Positions 49,856-62,900 of a stretch of DNA of 64,000 nucleotides are shown in pieces (the stretch's first letter is position 1; every line of letters begins with the position of its first letter). The DNA is taken from assembly GCA_037976565.1 (NCBI GenBank), contig CP137685.1:19270449-19334448 (forward strand). Reading direction: 5' to 3'. The notes under the pieces were generated by a model. It made no database searches, had not been told where the DNA came from, and saw nothing but the letters and a program-made list of their open reading frames with translations. A program made the position numbers and the translations under genes. This DNA is from Mesocentrotus franciscanus (taxonomy: Eukaryota > Echinodermata > Echinoidea > Camarodonta > Strongylocentrotidae).

Positions 49856-49863
49856 ATGCAAAT
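49856..49863 (-). promoter_or_regulatory. octamer element, proximal (H2B)
   Basis: ATTTGCAT on the minus strand, about 120 bp before the start codon. The octamer is the established H2B subtype-specific element, bound by Oct-type POU factors. Confidence 0.8.
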
Positions 49864-49884
49864 GAAAAATCATCCCGCACACTA

Positions 49885-49918
49885 CACGGGTCGATAATGC
49901 AAATGAGCCCGTCCGGAC
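49885..49918 (-). promoter_or_regulatory. distal H2B promoter: shared 14-mer, second octamer, GTCCGGAC
   Basis: CACGGGTCGATAAT (49885-49898, plus strand) is the element shared with H2A. It overlaps the start of a second octamer (ATGCAAAT, 49897-49904, plus strand). CCGTCCGGAC at 49909-49918 repeats the palindrome core of the H2A promoter. Confidence 0.6.
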
Positions 49919-49924
49919 TCTTCG

Positions 49925-50048
49925 GCCCGGACTATTACGTAATCAGTGGGACAATAACACTAAACCGTTGGACTGAGTACACAAGATGACACTAGTCTCA
50001 ACCACTCAGCTGACAGCAGAGGAGGAAAGCAAAGACATCTCCCTGGAC

Positions 50049-50081
<33 letters not shown>

Positions 50082-50484
50082 ACCAAAACCATATGAACAG
50101 AGTAGGTACGTACCTACAGGCTACACCGAGGCAAGCGCTGACATTGTGCCCCTGTCCAAACATATTATAAAACCTGCCATAAGATTATAAAATCATTTAT
50201 TTTCCACTGTAAACAACACATTAAATCAATGACCAATTATTTTCATAAATGGGACATAGTACCTTTAACATAAATTTTGGTACATTACATAATGTGACTC
50301 ATGTCTCCAAAGAGACTGTTTTATACTGTCTGTTACTATTCTTAAATTTTTTAAGGGAGGTTATTCCAGAGAACAAGGCCATGATAAAAAAAAAACTAAA
50401 TTCGTGTAATCGACGTGCGATTTACAGGAAGATGGATATTTCGGTATTTCGGAAGATGCAATGACAACCTCAACCAGTTTGCTT
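49925..50484. other. no gene seen upstream of H2B
   Basis: Contains a GA run at about 50050-50080 and AT-rich sequence. No divergent gene is visible. Confidence 0.5.
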
Positions 50485-51063
50485 TTAAAGGGAAATCCTA
50501 CCTTGATAGCAAACTTGTCTGGAATAAAGCAGAAAAATCAATGAAGCATACTGATGAAAGTTTGAATGAAATCAGACAAAAAAAAATAGAAAGTTACGAA
50601 TTTGTTGGGCCCTTCAAATTGGCTGTCTTGATAATGTCTATGTCATGTAGTGGCGGACAACTTTCTCATGTTCTCATTTGCTCTAATACACAAAAGGACT
50701 AACATGTCAGCTTTTCATAAATGTATGACTCGGGATGGTCTTTTCTTTTTAGAGGAACTGTAATAATGTACTCTCCATGATATATTTTGAGTAGTGCCCC
50801 GAGGGTGAAGGCACTTGAGAGAAAAGCAGAAATAAGTGATATTTTTGTACACGACAAACGGGAGAGTAATCCGTCACTACGTCACAATCCACTGACAAAA
50901 TTGCCGATTTGAGATTCGCATAACTATAGTGATCTCAAATTCCAAACACTCATAACTTTCTTAATAGTGGTCCGATCTATTATTAAACTTTCGCCATTCT
51001 GTTTCTCTGATGTTTCTGCTTTCATTCAAATGAACTAATAATAAGGGTTGGATTGCCCTTTAA
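50485..51063 (-). mobile_element. TTAA-flanked inverted-repeat MITE, copy B
   Basis: Near-complete reverse-orientation copy of 24859-25420. TTAA is at 50485-50488 and 51060-51063, with ends AGGGAAATCC and (reverse complement) AGGGCAATCC. The order of internal blocks (TGGCGGACAACTTTC, TGAGTAGTGCCC, GAGTAATCCGTCACTAC) matches copy A on the other strand. Non-coding. Confidence 0.88.
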
Positions 51064-52618
51064 ATATACTTTTAATTACCCCCATCTTTCCATGCTAAGA
51101 TACATTCACATTGGACAATGATTATCATATTAATGGATATCTAGCTAACATGCATTAATAAGTTGGACTCCCTGGTTAACCTTTTTAAAACTTTGAATTC
51201 ATCTCTTCATAATAAAAGTACTGGAAATGCCCAATATATCAAAAGAAACAAAGAAACAAAATTTTGCAAAAGGAATAAAAACTACATGTACTATCCGTAT
51301 CTCTTCTCTTCTCTTTTACATAATTGTGTGCTGTGTTTTGCGGGTTGTCCAGATAATCGTCTTGATTTCCGAAGAAGAAATTCTCGTCAATTGGCTGTAT
51401 CCTGAGTGTGATGTATACAATTGATTTTGAGTAATATTTGCATCTACCTGTAGTTGCAGAATAGATACAGTGCATAAACTGGAATATATGGAGATGTGGA
51501 GAAATCAAGTGGGAGCTCAATTGGAAGGAAGTATTCAGGAATATTAAAGCAAGAGACTGGGAGATGAGGAAAGCGAGAAGTTATTGAAATCAAGAGATGA
51601 CTCGCGAGATAGCCTTGCATTAGTAAAGGAATGAATCCTTTATATAAAGTTGTCTTGAGAGGAAGCAGAAAGTTTTTTTTTTAATTGGAGATTGGTGTAA
51701 GTATTAGAAAAATCGGAAATAGAATGAATGAGAAAGTTATTATTTTTTTTAAATCGAGATCAATACATATAAATTAGATAGGGAATCTCCAACTGGCATT
51801 TATGTGCGATGTCGTACGCATAACGCATGTCACACACTCCAAGGATAACTCCCATTTGATTTGTGCACACAATAAATTACTCGAAGTGTCGACTGTTCTG
51901 GATTTTAAAATAATGGAACAGATATTTATTCACGGGGGACACATTAACAAGTAAAGTATATCGCCCTTAACAAATTAAGAACATAATTATGCCATATGTA
52001 ATTATGTCACTTATGATGGCATAGCCATATTGATATGGCTTTGCCATCATACGTGAGTAAATTGTATTCTTTTATTTTGTGTAGACAACTTTTACAGTTC
52101 TCCTAGTAGGGCCTATGCATTACACATGAGGACCAACTTGACAAGGAGAAAGTTATCGATCTCGAATGTCGATTTTCGTGACTTTTTTCTTTGTTCGATT
52201 TCTATAACCCCCCGTCTGCTTCAGACCAAGTAGAGGTAGAGGGAGAAAAAAAACACCTAAAACCAAAAGCAAACACACACACAAAAAAAAACAACAACGA
52301 GAAAAAAAGCAACAGAAAAGCAAATACAAAATTTAATCGAGCAAAATAAAGGGGGGGGGGGCTGGGTATCCATTCAGGCAAAAAACCTTCTATCTCAAAT
52401 AAAGAAAGGGGGTCTGGACCCCCATGACCCCACCACATTGGATCCACCTCTGCTTATCATTCGTCTGTGAGGTTTTGCTTGCATGATGAATTAGAATACA
52501 TTTTTTATCATCTTCCTCTTTTTTCTCTCTCTCTCTCTCTGTTACTCATTGTCTCTTCTCAACAGGGGCGGATCCAGACGGCGGCAAGGGAGGGGGCCTA
52601 AAAAGGGGCCCACTTCGT
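51064..52618. other. no gene seen; two hAT-like ends at 52452 and 52563
   Basis: A CAGAGGTGGATCC end (minus strand, ending at 52452) and a CAGGGGCGGATCCAG end (plus, starting at 52563) have the CAG-starting style of the proven hAT-type insertions, but no partners or target duplications were found. A C/A-rich patch lies at 52205-52330 and a CT run at 52525-52541. Confidence 0.4.
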
Positions 52619-52786
52619 GCAATTTGTGTTGTGATTCTCATTGTTCCATAGTTTTACATACTTTTTCAAAAATTCATAAATTTCTTATTAGTTATCCGAT
52701 TTTGCTCAAACTTTTTTTGATTGATTTGTCTGATTTTTCTGCTGTTATTGAAAGTAAGTTATTTTTGGAGTGGACTTGCCCTTTAA
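52619..52786. mobile_element. half copy of the TTAA-type MITE (copy D)
   Basis: Almost identical to 56071-56243, the right arm of copy C, and ends at TTAA 52783-52786. The left arm is missing, so the element is truncated at about 52619. Confidence 0.85.
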
Positions 52787-54886
52787 GTTACTGGAATTCC
52801 AACTACCGACGAGGCTAAAAAAGGTCCTTTACCCTAGTTTTAAAAAAATGTACCGACACACTTTACTGTTTCTCACTCACTCTCTCTCACTCTCTCTCTC
52901 TCTTGCTCTCTCCCCTCACTCTTGCCCTCTCCATCTCGCTTGGCTCTTGTATACGTATAAATTAAGTAATTAGAAAGAAGCAACATCATGTTGGTCTATA
53001 ACATTTATTATTAACGAAAATTGTAGCATCAAATACAGCTTTTTAATTTGTATTGATGAAACATGAAAGATATTGTTCTCATTAAAGTGTGTTTTATTTT
53101 ATTTGTGTTTTATTTATTTCAATACGATGATAAATAAACCTGCTTTCAGCTTAAGGCTGTTTTTCAGCAAGTCCGTATACAAAAGAAGACAACTTTACAA
53201 AAATAACATAGTAATTACAAATTATTTATAAAGAACGATAAAGTGATGGTACTTTGATAAGTAGCTAGATATTCATTGATTTAATCAATCTAGACAGCAT
53301 ATAACGTTGGCCTATGTAAAATAGATATTTAGTTTTACTAAAATTTAATCATTGAATAGTTTGCTTTGATTGGCTTTACACAATCAAAACAGCTTGTTGT
53401 GAGTTTAAACACACATATAACTACATAATGAGCATAAAAAACATAAAAGTTTATATTTTCAAATATATAAAATTATATTGCTTCACCAAAAATGATATTT
53501 CTATCAAATTTTTAAAGCAAATGATTCAATTTATCTAGCATTCCACCGAGGACAACATTACTATATGATCTCTTACTTGTAAAATCGCTATGATAATCAT
53601 CGCAGTGACACAATTATTTTTTCCTGTATGAAGCGATAATTATACAAGTTCAGAAATCCATTACTGGCTCACTGTTTATCCAATTTCGTTTAATATTTCT
53701 GCACTGTTACTTTTTTTCATTTTCTAGATCAATTTGCTTGAATAGTTTACCACTCCTGATGGCAAATGATTTTGTCATTCCACATATAGGCCTACCCACG
53801 CCTGTGGGCGTGATTTAATTATTGTTTGTGATTTTCAGTAAGGTTTAGTTGGATAGATCAAAATATTTAACCCTTTAGGAACTAAACCGCCCCTCCTTTT
53901 ACTCACTGAACCGCCCGAAACCGCCCGTCCGTTTTCGTCTGTTCCAAAAACCTGACAATACACAATCATTCTGATTTATTTCAGAAACAACCATCCAGGT
54001 TTACTTCTAGACAGCTCCTTAAACGTTTCATTTGCCTATATATGGTTCATTCATAAGCAAGTGGGAGACCACTATAGACAGGTGGCCTTTATAGAGAGAT
54101 GGCCACTAAGACAGATTTTACTGTTAATTATACTGGCCAAGATTATGGACTAATGTCAGGGATGCTTTCTAGATATAGACCGGTATCCATAGGTTCGTGT
54201 AGGTCAGTGGTCACCGGCTGGGTCGAGCATGTGGTAAAGCTCATACCACGCATTGCCTGATTTTTTCAAGGATCTGTTGGTGATAGATAATAAGAGGAGA
54301 AACATCTATAAAACAATATTGAGCATTGATTTTTCAAATAATGATTGGTGAATATGGTTTAAGGATTTGAGACAATGTGCATCATTTAAAAATAGGCAAT
54401 AGTACTAAACGGTACCATATCTAATGAAATATATCGTGAAGAGTACTGTCACTTTATTGAATGTCTTTTCATAAAAACAGTACAAGGCACATCAAACATG
54501 CCGAATGAAACATTTATTCTGTCTTATTTATACAGGGTAGTCTCTTTAGTACATAAAAACTGCTTTGCAAGAGAGCCTATATCTCATATTATTTATGAGA
54601 TATGGTACCGTTTATAGTACTAAAAATATAGTGACATAAATCATGGCGACTGCGTAGAAAAGAGTATTTCTTGGCAAGAACACGATCGAGAGGATCTTCG
54701 AGAAATCAACTTATCAATTTTAATAGCCTTTTCCATTACCTTTTGAAATGTGAGAATAATTATTGCTACCACATTAATAATAATAATAATAATATGGATA
54801 TTTATATAGAAAAATTTGCAAATTGTTGAATTCATGCAGAAATTGAAGGAAAGGGGACTTTAATATATGAAATGCTACAATCTTAC
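52787..54886. other. AT-rich region downstream of the desaturase; LINE-like 3' end near 53125
   Basis: A CT tract lies at 52876-52925. The segment AATAAACCTGCTTTCAGCTTAAGGCTG near 53133 is shared with 16640-16690 on the other strand. I looked here for a last desaturase exon encoding the usual short C-terminus and could not find a convincing one. A candidate acceptor near 54703 gives an in-phase 17-codon tail ending at 54641, but it does not resemble the family. Confidence 0.4.
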
Positions 54887-55012
54887 CGCAAAATGTCTGC
54901 CATGGCCGTCCAAAATGGTTTCCTGATATAAGGGATGTTGTGTTTCTCACACATCGATTGTACATAAGGCCTTATCTTATGCAGGTTGTGCCTTGGCATG
55001 GTCGGGAAAAGA
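54887..55012 (-). CDS. FADS: desaturase exon, [12 protein letters not shown] to DIL, last one recognised
   Basis: One base completes the second histidine of QIEHH, then [20 protein letters not shown], a cysteine-containing stretch and TAMADIL. The acceptor is TTTATAG. The end reads TTGCGGTAAGA: either GTAAGA is a splice donor (exon ends at 54887), or translation runs on one codon to arginine and stops at TAA (54884). The family normally has about 16 more residues after this arginine, which favours a further exon that I could not find. Confidence 0.92.
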
Positions 55013-56841
55013 CTATAAATGGAATGCAAATAAAATAAAATAAACAATTATTTAATAATAGTCACATTTGTATAGAGCTTAATACTATGTTTCTAAGAGC
55101 TTTACATTGTATTTATTATGACCCGGTCATTGGATTCAATTGCTAATCCGAACATGATAGTGCACACGCTCCGCTCCCTGGGGAGTATTCCGGTCGGGTG
55201 CCATTTTACAAGCGCACACATGCCTTGATTTATCTGGAAAATATCAAGGCTTTGAAACCTCAAGGCCAAGGCCAAGGCATTCAAGACCAAGGCCAAGGCA
55301 TGGAGAAAATAGCCAAGGCCGAGCATCAACTGCTATCATCTTCTTTCCAATGTCCTTCCCCCTCCCTTCTGTCTTTTCCTTTGCCCTTTTTCCTCTCTTT
55401 TCTTAAAGCTGATTGATTGATGAAGGGCACCTGTATGCCCCTGTGCCCCTGCATCGATCCCTGTCTTCTTAAAGGGCAAGTCCACTCCAAAAATACCTTA
55501 CTTTCAATAGAAGCAGAAAAATCAGACAAACCAATCAAAAAAAGTTTGAGCAAAATCGGATAACTAATAAGAAAGTTATGAATTTTTAATGACATGAAAA
55601 ACTTTGAAAATCACTACACAAATTGGCAACTCACTCATGAGTCTGTGAAGTCATGCCCTCACTATCCACTAATTATTTTCTTTATATTGATAATGTAAAT
55701 TTCCTATTTTCCCCCTAAGAATCTTATTGCTTCACACCAGCATCCAAGTTAGATTGATAGTAATATGTTTTTGTGCGGATGCACTAATATATAGAGTATT
55801 TTTTTCCAGTTAAATCATGAAAAATATGAATTTTGATAAACTATTTATATAAAAATCAATAATTATGAATATAAAATATTCAGAAAATAGTATAAATTCT
55901 TCAAAGTTCATAAAGATTTTGTGAAATGTCATGCACGCAATATGATACAAATCATATAACCTGGGCAAAGGCATGGGAAATCAAGTTTTGGGGGATAAAA
56001 AGGGAAATTAATGGGATTAAACTATATAAAGCAATTGTTAGTGAGGACATGACGTCACAAACTGATAACCAAATTGGCAATTTGTGTTGTGATTCTCATT
56101 GTTCCATAGTTTTACATACTTTTTCAAAAATTCATAACTTTCTTATTAGTTATCAGATTTTGCTCAAACTTTTTTTGATTGGTTTGTCTGATTTTTCTGC
56201 TGTTATTGAAAGTAAGTTATTTTGGAGTGGACTTGTACTTTAAGACTTTATTCCACTTACTGATGTTCTATTTGATAATTGAGATGTCCCGTAAACCAAT
56301 CAATGAGCGTGGTTGATTCCAGGTTACATGTTGCATTCATCTGTGGAAGAAAAGTTGATACAATTAAGTGCACAAAACGCATGACTTTCAGGAAAACACA
56401 TTTCATTTTTATACAAGAATTTATTATTTTGTTCATCCAATATATAAAAAATCTTTTCGTGGAATCGTTTCACCAATATTATGTTCTACTGAACCAGTCG
56501 CGGATCCAAGGGGGGGGGGGGCACAGGGGCATGTGCCCCGGCCCCAAAAAAAAAAAATTGTGCTCACTATTCATTGCACGTTTGCTCTTCAAATTTGGCA
56601 TAGGTTCATCATTAATGCATCTACGACTGCAGTTATCAAGTTTCATTTGAAAATGAAACTAAAGATATCAAATACAAAAAAGAATCCCCATGATGAACGA
56701 AGAGGGAGAGAGAAATACGAAAATTCACTACTACTACTACTATTACTACAAATACTACTGCTATAACTACTATTACTATTACTATGTACTATACCATCGC
56801 CAATACAACAACTACATGTACTACTAATAATACTACTAATG

Positions 56842-56878
<37 letters not shown>

Positions 56879-56955
56879 CACTACCACCACTACTACTACT
56901 GCTACTACTACTACTACTACTACTACTACCACTACCACCACTACTACTACTGCTG

Positions 56956-56995
<40 letters not shown>

Positions 56996-59900
56996 TACTA
57001 CTACTACTACTTCTACTACTACTACTACTACTTCTACTACTCCAACTACTAGTATGCCCTTTTTCCTGCCCTTTAGACGTCTTTTCCTTATTACTCTTTG
57101 GTAAAAAGAGCACATATACAAAAGAATATTGAAAATATCAGCTGACCTGTAGTTGAACCCAGTGCTGATCCGCTTCGTCGTGTTCAACAGCCATTGGGAT
57201 ATGATTTGCTTGACTCACCCACACAAACCAAGTACTCTGAATAGTCCTGAAGGACGAAAAGGGATAATAAATGTTTAATAAACGTAATACTAGCTTGTCG
57301 TACACCCAGATCTGCGTACAGCGATCATGCATATCCACAAACAGATATTTTGATATGGTTATGGTTCAAAGGCACTCTAATATTACCGATGAGGCTATAT
57401 AGAGATGTATGGACCTGGACCTATATGAAGAACAGAGCCATTATAATTATCAATGGCTCTGAATAGAGCAATCCAGACGTATCCTTTTAAAAGGGTTGGC
57501 CTCTTACAAGGTTTATTTCCTTTTTGGCCATTGCCTTCCTCACTTTTTATAATTCATCTTATGTATTGCCATACGCTTGTCTGTTTATATATGTATTTTT
57601 TTATCTGTTGATCTCTTGAGGAGAAATAAATATACTATACTATACTAAAATAATTATTTGTTTATGTTTTATATGGCTACATAATTATACGTTTTTTATA
57701 TGGAAAATAAAGCCAAACCAAACCAAACCAAAGAGAGAAAGAGACATAGAGAGAAAGAAAGAGAAAGAGAGAGAGAGAGAAAGAGAAAGAGAGAGATGAA
57801 TTGGGCAAATCAGAAATATTGATGACTTAAAAATATGTTTTGCTTGTTAGAACTATTTTTTGGAACCCCCTCTGTCGCCAATCTGAACATCTGGGCCCTG
57901 TTTCATAAAACAAGTTACAAGCTACTGTTATAAACTACTGAAATCATGGCATCTGATTGGCTGAGAGCGAATTTGTCATAGAAAATTAGCAGTTGTTATA
58001 GATAACAAGTTTTATGAAACGGGCCCCTGAGAAACATTATACAAATATTGACTGCTCATGAGGATGATGGTGAAAATTATCACTCCCAAGGTGGTGTTCA
58101 TACCGGTCCTTCTATCACCCCCGAGGCGAAGCCGATGGGTGATAGAAGGGCCGGTATGAACACAACCGAGGGAGTGATAATTTCCTCCACCATCCGATTA
58201 CAGAGCAGTCCATATTTGTTTTATATACCTCATCCTTTACATTGATTCATGAATAGGTCTAGAAAATAAATCCAAATATCAAGAGTCTATATGCTCATCA
58301 CATTAATATATTCTTTTGAAGCTCAAAACAGTTTCAAATATCCAACGCTAAAAGAAATCCAACATACGGAAATCCAATTTATACTGTAAATGTTTACAGG
58401 TAATGCAGTTACTGCGGCCCAGCGTAAATTGCATGGCTTGAGCGCGCATTTGAAATCTGGTACGCTCTGTGTGTGTGCAAAAGTCGCGGAGGGGTTAGGA
58501 GTACTATCACAGGGTTTGATAGTAGGGTTTGATAGTACTATCAAACCCTCTGACGCAATGATAGATCGAAATGCTCCTTGTCATGTGATATAGTTTTGAC
58601 CAATCAGTGGATGACAATCTATGTATGAGGTATATAATTTGTCCCATACTGGCAGATTTGAAAATTATTAGTTGAAAATGGGATGATTGTATCTTCTCTA
58701 ACTCCAGCCGTATAACGAACATATTGAAACAGTTTCCTTTGAAGTCATTTTATTAAAGGAATACAAATATATATGAAGGGGTGACCAAAGTTCGCGGACA
58801 TTTTAGAACATATCACAAAATGTGATATTCGATCTATGATTTCTCAGATTCTACACAAATTTGTTTATTTCAATTATTACTAAACGAACGGCAAAGTTTT
58901 TTTTACTACAAATTGGGTCAACTAGAAAATTTATCGTCGAAGGATTTCGGAGATATCGCGATCTAAAAATTCGATGTCCGATCGTGCGTGCGCGCTGCAT
59001 CTAAAAAGTCTTAAAAACAACGAGACCTAAGTTCACGCACGGGGGTTTACAGCTGATTTATACAAAAATGCGATACATCAAAAATAAGGTGATTTCATAA
59101 TTTGCAAGGCAAGATATCATACAATCAGTTGGTACCACTCTTTACTTACAATTTTGAGGATATCTGCTCTCAAAATGAAGATTTCCAAACCCTTCGCGGT
59201 AAGTTGATAATTTGTCGGAACGGATGCAAATGACTGCAAAATTTGCCGATCTTTTGTCAATATTTTCACAATTTCGCACCCAATTCCAAAGAAAATTTCG
59301 TTTCTGGGTAATTTTATGATCCTCTTTCCATTGGTGATATCAGATTTTTGAAATCTTACCGATTTTTGAGAAAGCGAACTTTGGTCACGCGCGAACTTTG
59401 GTCACACCATCATACTACACCGAGACGTTGTGTGTCCGGACAGTTGATTTAAAACAGTAATTTGAAGAGGTTTACATGCAACATGTCATAAATCTTCTAA
59501 GACTTATGTTAGACAATATTGTAAAGGAAAACAATTGATGATAAATTATAGTATAGTAATAATGACTGCTATGAGAGGCATAGTTGTTTTTATTGCTCAA
59601 GGGGAGGTTACATCGTGCCATCACCCTGAGGCGTGCCGAGGGGTGATAGCACGATGTAACCTCCCCGAGAGCCAAAAAAACAACTATGCCTCGAATATTA
59701 AAGCAGTCCTTATAACTTTTATATACTGAAAACAGGGTCATAGAATACAATTTTGGGTGACTTACTGGTCAATCATGGTAATCAAGTTTGTTTACGCTAT
59801 CGAGGTTCTATGTTGATGCAGTCTGTACGTGCATTGCGCGATCATGCCAAATTGGTCAATGAAATAAATTTCCAAATCGAGATTCAAACATTTATTGCTT

Positions 59901-62900
59901 GTGATCCTGAAGGTGATACTAAAAAATGAGGTGTCATATGAAAGAGCAGGTTTATCTCTATATTTCCAAAGGAGCGTCATCTCGTCATTACATGTAGATC
60001 TAGGCCTAGCTACAATCGAGATCGCCGGTCGTCTGCGCTGCGCTATGCAATTAAAAAACCTAAAATGTAGCGACTAAATCATCACTCAAAAAATTAATGT
60101 AAGGTGTCCGCGCTCGCACAAAGACACTTTTAACACGTAAACCAATGGGGATCATAGGAGGATGAGGATGAGTGTGCACATTTCTAACTATTCCCTGTGG
60201 GCTATTGCTATTCTCTGTGAGTGGGGCATGGCTTGAAATCACGACTCCAATTTCGACCAATCAGATGGCTAGATTTCTAAAGTGAGGTATATAATTAGTT
60301 TTTTTTAATGCATACTTTTTTTTTAAAAATCCAAAGGCGACGGCTTTATTTTTCTTAATCGTCCAGACACACAACCCCCATCACACTATAGAACTTTCCA
60401 TTTCTCGTAATGGTCTGAATGAAAGATGAAAATAAATGAATTGAATTGAATTGAATGCAATTTCAAACAATATTTTCATAATCTGATTTCAGGCTCGTTC
60501 AAATTTTATGATGACGTAAACTCGTAAAGTGTAATACGCGTCCCATTTCTGTATCTTATAACATAGCTACAGAGCTCATCCGCGCAAGTCCTTTGTTGCG
60601 CGTAGTTGCCATTAACCGCTGCGCCTTTTTTGCGGCGGTTAACCGCGCCATATCTGAACAAGCCTTTAATAGTCATGGGAAGTTACCGAGAACAAAAGAT
60701 GATATTACCTTGCTAGCATAAAGAGGAAAAACGTCCCAACGTATCCGAGGAACGGAGCAAAGAGGTAGAAAAGCCGAACGAAGAAAGCAATCATTAACGT
60801 TAACTCCTGAATGAATGAAATAAATAAATGAATAAACTAATGAATGAAAGAAGTATTAAAAAAAAGAAAAGAGGGCAAACATGAATACTTCGGATAACAA
60901 ATATAATCGCCACAGTATGACTTGGCTTTGAGCACCATTATTAGTAGAATAGCATGAATAGTGTAACATGTATAATCTCTCTAAAAATAAAAGGGGATAT
61001 TGCGTTCGTTTGAGAAGTAGGACAAATAAATCCGGCTCCCTAAAGTTAATTTAAATTAAAAAAAGAAATTGTATTCATGAACAAAAAAGTGTAGGGTATA
61101 CATTGTCATTTCTAGATAGCTCATTTTTCATTATTTTTAAAAATGACAGAGTAAAAGAACAATGATTCGCTCTCATCTCATTTTCCCACACATAATCATA
61201 TCATTGCAAATTCAATCTACTGCAGACAATCGCATAATCATAATAGATTCAATTTATTTAGTCATGGCATGTGGATTACATCAAAATATGGGGCAAGGTC
61301 AAAAGTGAAAAGTTGCAAAATTAACTGCTCTTATTCGGCTGTGCATTCTTCTTTCTTTGAAGAGTGTAGGGCTGCTGTGTAGTGCAGTGCATAATGATAC
61401 CAGTGCTGACAAGTGCACTTTGCAACTCTTTACTTTTGACCCTGCCTCCTATTCTGATGTACTGCTCATTCCACGCATCCAAAATCATAACAAATATGGT
61501 ATCATTTTAAAGAAGAATAAACATACCTTATAATGATACTAAACAAAGCGGTAAGTATCCCATGACAAGAGAGATATAATCGATGAAACTCGAGTTTCCA
61601 AACTTTTTTTGATGGGTTTATAATACAGATATCAAAGAAAGTTATACCTACCACCCATTCTCTACGTTTGATGACGTAACGGAAAAACTCGAAGGTGTAG
61701 TACACGGGAATCAAAAATATCGGCAAAACTGGATAAATACAAAATCAGATAGGTTAGTTGCATATAGAGTATTAACATGAGTATTAAACATGTTTAATTT
61801 ACTTCATTAAATTGAAATAAGAGTACATTTCTCCCCATTGAAAATACTTCAATGTTTAAATCTCGATTAATTTCCTATTATCATGTATCGTAACCTTGTT
61901 TATAAATTTATAGTCTTACAAATCAATAAAGTTTCTTCTGGTGTCTTTAATCTAATTAATTCCCACTCTAAGGTGTGTTTTTTCCATTATCTTTCATAAT
62001 TTTACCCACATAAATAACTCGGTACGGTATTGTACGATTCAGTCCCAGAAAGCATCCCAATGTAGTAACTAGATGTACAGTTTGTCAGAAAGGGCTCACT
62101 TCGAATCATCGGGTCATCGCATCCGGTCGGATGGTCGCGTTACACGACCTTTCGTGAAACGAAGGCGGAAGATCATGCGAAGATGCACGTTAAGGACGCG
62201 GCCTTTCGTAGATTTGCCATAGGGATTTCACAAAGTGTCAGGTAATTAAACCAGACCATTTGTAGATGAGAGGGGTTTATTTTATATACATTACCCCGAC
62301 ATTTCGTGAATAAAGGGTATGTTTTCACAAAAGGTCGGGTAACGCGAACACCCGACCCGACGCGATGATTGTAATTGCATTTGTAATAAACATGACCCCA
62401 GGCCATGAATTTATTTGGCCGGATGTTTTATTTTCCGTAAAAATAAAAATACATACATTATAAGTATAAAGAACATTATACAAATCATGAAAAATAGCCG
62501 ACGCCCGACTATTCATTGCTTCCTATAGAGGGCCAGAAATTAATGATTGAATATGACTTACGAAAAGGAAAGTATTTATGCTGGTGTTGGTATGGCATAA
62601 ATCCTGTCTTTGCTTCGGCGACTTCCTTGGGTACCGTGTCTCCGACGAGAAAGAAAATTTCCATCTTGATGTCGGGATCCTTGTTGATCTGGTGAACGAG
62701 AGAGAGAGGAAGGGAGATATATAGAGAGAGAGAGAGGGGGAGAGAGAGATAGAGAGAGAGAGAGGGGGAGGGAGAAAGAGGGGGGGGGAGAGGAGAGAGG
62801 GTGAGATAGATGACAGAGATAGAGATAGAGAGACAGAGAGAGAGAGTGTGGAGGGGGAGACAGACAGAGATAGAGAGTAAGAGAGAGAGAGAGAGAAAGA

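Noticed and set aside
54641..54703. Candidate last desaturase exon (in-phase 17-codon tail after an AG at about 54704)
   Set aside because: Phase and length fit, but the residues (SSRSCSCQEILF...) do not resemble the family C-terminus and the acceptor has a poor pyrimidine tract.
56643..57187. Long Ser-, Thr-, Val- or Leu-rich open frames
   Set aside because: Direct translations of the (TAC)n microsatellite in six frames; they lie in a desaturase intron and partly overlap an exon in the wrong frame.
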